Assembly (NCBI GenBank): GCA_963792675.1
Contig: CAWBWT010000002.1
Span: 2,852,001 to 2,916,000 of the forward strand
DNA length: 64,000 bases
Reading direction: 5' to 3'
Source: JBBROS01 sp963792675
GTDB lineage: Bacteria; Pseudomonadota; Alphaproteobacteria; Acetobacterales; Acetobacteraceae
Below, in pieces: positions 61,029 to 64,000 of this stretch (its first letter is position 1; each line of letters opens with the position of its first letter). Under the pieces are notes generated by a model that made no database searches, had not been told where the DNA came from, and saw only the letters and a list, made by a program, of their open reading frames with translations. Made by a program: the position numbers and the translations under genes.

Positions 61029-63242
61029 CTAGCCGAACCGGTTGTCGCGGGGGAAGCCGTTGGGCGGCAGCTTGCCCACCTGGGCGCGGGCGCCGAGCCA
61101 GTCGCGGATCGACATCTCGCGCCGCTGGTTCTCGCCGAGGCGCCAGGTCAGCCCGTCGGCGATGGCAAACACGCGGGCGTCGGCCAGCTTGCCGCCGGCG
61201 TATTTTTGCAGCATTACCCCGGCGCCGCGCCCCATTTCCGGCACCTGATCGAGCGGAAACACCAGCAGCTTGCGGCTGGTGCCGATCACGGCGACGTGGT
61301 CACCGACCGCGGGCACGCAGAGCCGCACGCGCTCGCCGGGCCGGAGATTCATCACCGTGCGTCCGGTGCGCCGTTCGGCCAGCAGCTCGGCGGCCGGCAC
61401 CACGAAGCCGCGGCCGGCGTCATTGGCGATCAGGTACTTCGCCCCCTCGCGCCAAACGAACAAGGCGGCGACGTCGTCGTCCGGCGCCATCTCGGCGACT
61501 AGGCGGATCGCCTGGCCGTCGCCGCGGCCGCGCGGCAGGTCGCCGGCACGCAGCGTATGGGCGCGGCCGCCGGTGGCGATCAGGCACAGCCGGTCGGTGG
61601 TCTGGCACGGCACCAGCAGCGCGAGCTTGTCGCCGTCCTTGAACTTGAGTTCGGCGCCGTCGGCGAGGTGGCCGCGGACGGCGCGGATCCAGCCCTTGTC
61701 GGACAGGATGACGGTAATCGGCTCCCGCTCGATCAGGCTGTCGGCGTCCACCTCGACCGCGTCCGGCACGTCGCCCATCACCGACCGGCGGTCGCCGAGC
61801 GGGCCCGCGCCGAATTTCTGGCGGGTCTGCTCGAGCTCATCGGCGATGCGGGCCCAGCGCAGCCCGACGTCGGCCAGCAGCGCCGCCAGCTCCTTGCCTT
61901 CCCGGGTCAAGGCCCGGTGCTCCTTGCGGATCTCCATCTCCTCGAGCCGGCGCAGCGAGCGCAGGCGCATGTTGAGGATCGCCTCGGCCTGCACGTCGGT
62001 CAGCGTGAAGCGGGCGATCAGCGCGGGCTTGGGCTGGTCCTCCTCGCGGATGATGCGGATCACCTCGTCGAGGTTGAGGTAGACGGCGAGGTAGCCGTCC
62101 AGCACCTCGAGCCGGCGCGCGATCGCCGCCTGGCGATGCCGGGTGCGGCGGACCAGCACCTCCTGGCGGTGGTCGAGCCATTCGCGCAGCACGCCTTTCA
62201 AGCTCAGGACGCGAGGCGTCCGGTCGGCGGTCAGCACGTTCATGTTGAGGCCGAACCGGGTTTCGAGCTGGGTGGCGCGGAACAGCGTCTCCATCAGCAC
62301 CGCCGGCTCGACGGTGCGGGTCTTGGGCTCGAGCACGAGGCGCACCGTCTCGGCGCTCTCGTCGCGGACGTCGCCGAGGAACGGGAGCTTCTTCTCCTCC
62401 ATCAGTGCGGCGATCTGCTCGACCAGCTTGGCCTTCTGCACCTGGTAAGGGATCTCTGTGACGACGACCTGCCACATGCCCAGCCGGCCGCGCTCGACCT
62501 CCCATTTGGCGCGCATGCGGAAGCCGCCGCGCCCGGTTTCGTATGCTTGCAGGATCGAGGCGCGGTCCTCGATGATCGTGCCGCCGGTCGGGAAGTCGGG
62601 GCCGGGCATGTGCGCCAGCAGCTCCTCGGTGGTCGCCTCGGGGTTGCGCACTAGGTGGATCGCCGCCGCGCAGACCTCGCCGGCATTGTGCGGCGGAATG
62701 GAGCAGGCCATGCCGACCGCGATGCCGGCGGCGCCGTTGGCGAGCAGGTTGGGGAAGCCGCCCGGCAGCACCACCGGCTCGTGCTCCTCGCCGTCGTAGG
62801 TGGCGCGGAAGTCGACGGCGTCGTCGTCGATGCCGGCCAGCAGGGTTTGCGCGACCTCGGTGAGGCGCGCTTCGGTGTACCGCATGGCCGCGGCATTATC
62901 GCCGTCGATGTTGCCGAAATTGCCTTGACCCTCGACGAGCGGGTACCGGGCTGCGAACTCCTGGGCGAGCCGGACCAGGGCCTCGTACACGGAGGCGTCG
63001 CCGTGGGGGTGGTATTTGCCGATCACGTCGCCGACCACGCGGGCACATTTCTTGAAGCCGCTGGCCGGGTCGAGCCGGAGCTGGTGCATGGCGTAGATCA
63101 GCCGCCGGTGCACCGGCTTCAGCCCATCGCGCACGTCGGGCAGGCTGCGCGACATGATGGTGCTGAGCGCATAGGCGAGGTAGCGCTCGCCGAGTGCGTC
63201 CTCGAGCCGGGTCTTTTCGATCGTGCCGGTCAGGTCAGACAT
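61029..63242 (-). CDS. parC: DNA topoisomerase IV subunit A ParC
   Basis: Type IIA topoisomerase subunit that decatenates chromosomes, 737 residues (normal for alphaproteobacterial ParC, shorter than GyrA). It has the N-terminal YLAYALSTIMSRSLPDVRDGLKPVHRR, QGNFGNIDGDNAAAMRYTEARL with the catalytic Tyr, and a C-terminal beta-pinwheel. No GyrA box is seen, in line with ParC. Convergent with nothing near; it follows recO on the same strand by 28 bases. Confidence 0.94.
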   Translation of the reverse strand: MSDLTGTIEKTRLEDALGERYLAYALSTIMSRSLPDVRDGLKPVHRRLIYAMHQLRLDPASGFKKCARVVGDVIGKYHPHGDASVYEALVRLAQEFAARYPLVEGQGNFGNIDGDNAAAMRYTEARLTEVAQTLLAGIDDDAVDFRATYDGEEHEPVVLPGGFPNLLANGAAGIAVGMACSIPPHNAGEVCAAAIHLVRNPEATTEELLAHMPGPDFPTGGTIIEDRASILQAYETGRGGFRMRAKWEVERGRLGMWQVVVTEIPYQVQKAKLVEQIAALMEEKKLPFLGDVRDESAETVRLVLEPKTRTVEPAVLMETLFRATQLETRFGLNMNVLTADRTPRVLSLKGVLREWLDHRQEVLVRRTRHRQAAIARRLEVLDGYLAVYLNLDEVIRIIREEDQPKPALIARFTLTDVQAEAILNMRLRSLRRLEEMEIRKEHRALTREGKELAALLADVGLRWARIADELEQTRQKFGAGPLGDRRSVMGDVPDAVEVDADSLIEREPITVILSDKGWIRAVRGHLADGAELKFKDGDKLALLVPCQTTDRLCLIATGGRAHTLRAGDLPRGRGDGQAIRLVAEMAPDDDVAALFVWREGAKYLIANDAGRGFVVPAAELLAERRTGRTVMNLRPGERVRLCVPAVGDHVAVIGTSRKLLVFPLDQVPEMGRGAGVMLQKYAGGKLADARVFAIADGLTWRLGENQRREMSIRDWLGARAQVGKLPPNGFPRDNRFG

Positions 63243-63270
63243 CGTTTACCAAGAACATATTGCGAACACG

Positions 63271-64000
63271 TTAATCCGGGCTGGAGTCGGCAGCAAGCGC
63301 GGAGACCCGGTCGTACAGCATCGCCCGTGCAACGGGCAACGGGCGGTGCTGGTGGCCGAATGCGTCGCGGGCAAGGAAATGGCCGGTCAGGCGTAGCCCG
63401 TCGCGCCAATCGGCCATGTTCCCGGCGCCTCCGGCCAGAAACGCCGGCAGCGGCAGCAGGCGTGCCGCCCACGCGCCGGCCGCCGTGTCGGAGACGGCCC
63501 GGCCGCTGCGGGGCGACACGTAGCGCAGCCCTTCCGTTTCTCCGGTGACGGCGCAGGCGGCAAGGTCGAGCCCGTAGCCCAGCTCGGCCAGCAACGCCGC
63601 CTCCCAGCGGACCAGCGTTTCGACCGGAGCCGGGTCGTCGGCGAGGCCGGCGATCAGCCCGACCAGGCCGCCGAACACGATCGGATGCGGCTCCCGTTCC
63701 GGCAGCGCCCCCTCGGCGACGGCGCAGGCGGCCGAGAGCACGCCGAGCCGCAGCGGATCGTCCATCGCCAGCGCCGCCCCGGCATGCACGAGTTCGGCGC
63801 TGATGGTGCCGAGCTGGTCGGTGAGCCGGGCCACCCAGCGCGCCTGCACCAGGTTGCCCGGCTGCCACATCGAGGCATGCCGCCGCGACAGCCCGCCGCG
63901 GGCGAGTCCGCGATGGGCGCCGTGCAGCTCGGTCATGACCGTCACCAAAGCGTCGGCCTCGTTGTACGGGCGCACGTCGAGGATGGCGGCAGGGGCGTCC
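63271..64000 (-). CDS. recO: DNA repair protein RecO (N-terminus beyond window)
   Basis: Recombination mediator that loads RecA with RecR. The visible part has ILDVRPYNEADALVTVMTELHGAHRGLARGG of the N-terminal OB fold, an open frame to the window edge, and the C-terminal helical region ETLVRWEAALLAELGYGLDL with CAVTGETEGLRYVSPRSGRAVS, the zinc-finger-like region of alphaproteobacterial RecO (only one Cys visible). The stop is 28 bases before parC. Confidence 0.92.
   Translation of the reverse strand, partial: DAPAAILDVRPYNEADALVTVMTELHGAHRGLARGGLSRRHASMWQPGNLVQARWVARLTDQLGTISAELVHAGAALAMDDPLRLGVLSAACAVAEGALPEREPHPIVFGGLVGLIAGLADDPAPVETLVRWEAALLAELGYGLDLAACAVTGETEGLRYVSPRSGRAVSDTAAGAWAARLLPLPAFLAGGAGNMADWRDGLRLTGHFLARDAFGHQHRPLPVARAMLYDRVSALAADSSPD

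Overview
The window is a GC-rich (about 70%) stretch of an alphaproteobacterial chromosome. The left edge carries part of a purple-bacterial photosynthesis gene cluster (bchX, bchC, crtF, crtE and the divergent pair crtD, crtC), so the organism is very probably an anoxygenic phototroph. Gene content and repeat style fit Rhodospirillales, most likely Acetobacteraceae; this placement is inference, not a phylogeny.

Layout. (1) 1-6131: bacteriochlorophyll and carotenoid genes, with tandem TGT-N12-ACA (PpsR/CrtJ-type) operators in both promoter regions. (2) 6281-15380: a dipeptide/oligopeptide ABC importer in series with an isochorismatase-like hydrolase, an asparaginase, an AtzG-like small protein and an amidase, which looks like an uptake-and-deamination operon. 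(3) 15576-27058: a spore-photoproduct-lyase-like radical SAM protein, an alpha/beta hydrolase with a nitrate/sulfonate-type ABC importer, then two beta-decarboxylating dehydrogenases around a GMC oxidoreductase and an MFS carrier, and a SorAB-like sulfite dehydrogenase. (4) tRNA-Leu(CAA), tRNA-Asn(GUU) and an unassigned gene. (5) 28098-41812: fourteen tightly packed minus-strand genes, read as one catabolic operon for an aromatic or N-heteroaromatic acid. It holds a Rieske dioxygenase (alpha, beta), a LIV-type importer with two binding proteins, a cupin, an FAD monooxygenase, an alpha/beta hydrolase, an acyl-CoA-dehydrogenase-like flavoprotein, an AMP-forming ligase and an M29/NicX-like protein. 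(6) 41963-64000: accessory and housekeeping genes: a LmbE-fold protein without its zinc ligands, MFS, ArsB-like pump, BirA, TauD/TfdA, ketopantoate reductase, a DsbA-like protein, Mfd, SdhE, RecG, glycosyltransferases, ParC and the start of RecO.

The most unusual whole-window observation is a set of broken reading frames. I count 23 places in 13 genes where removing exactly one base restores the expected protein; one further gene shows a compensated +1/-1 pair. The uniform sign and the presence of hits in genes such as crtC and birA suggest a systematic sequence or assembly artefact more than natural decay, but this cannot be settled from the sequence alone. Broken genes are marked pseudogene here only because the frame as given is disrupted.
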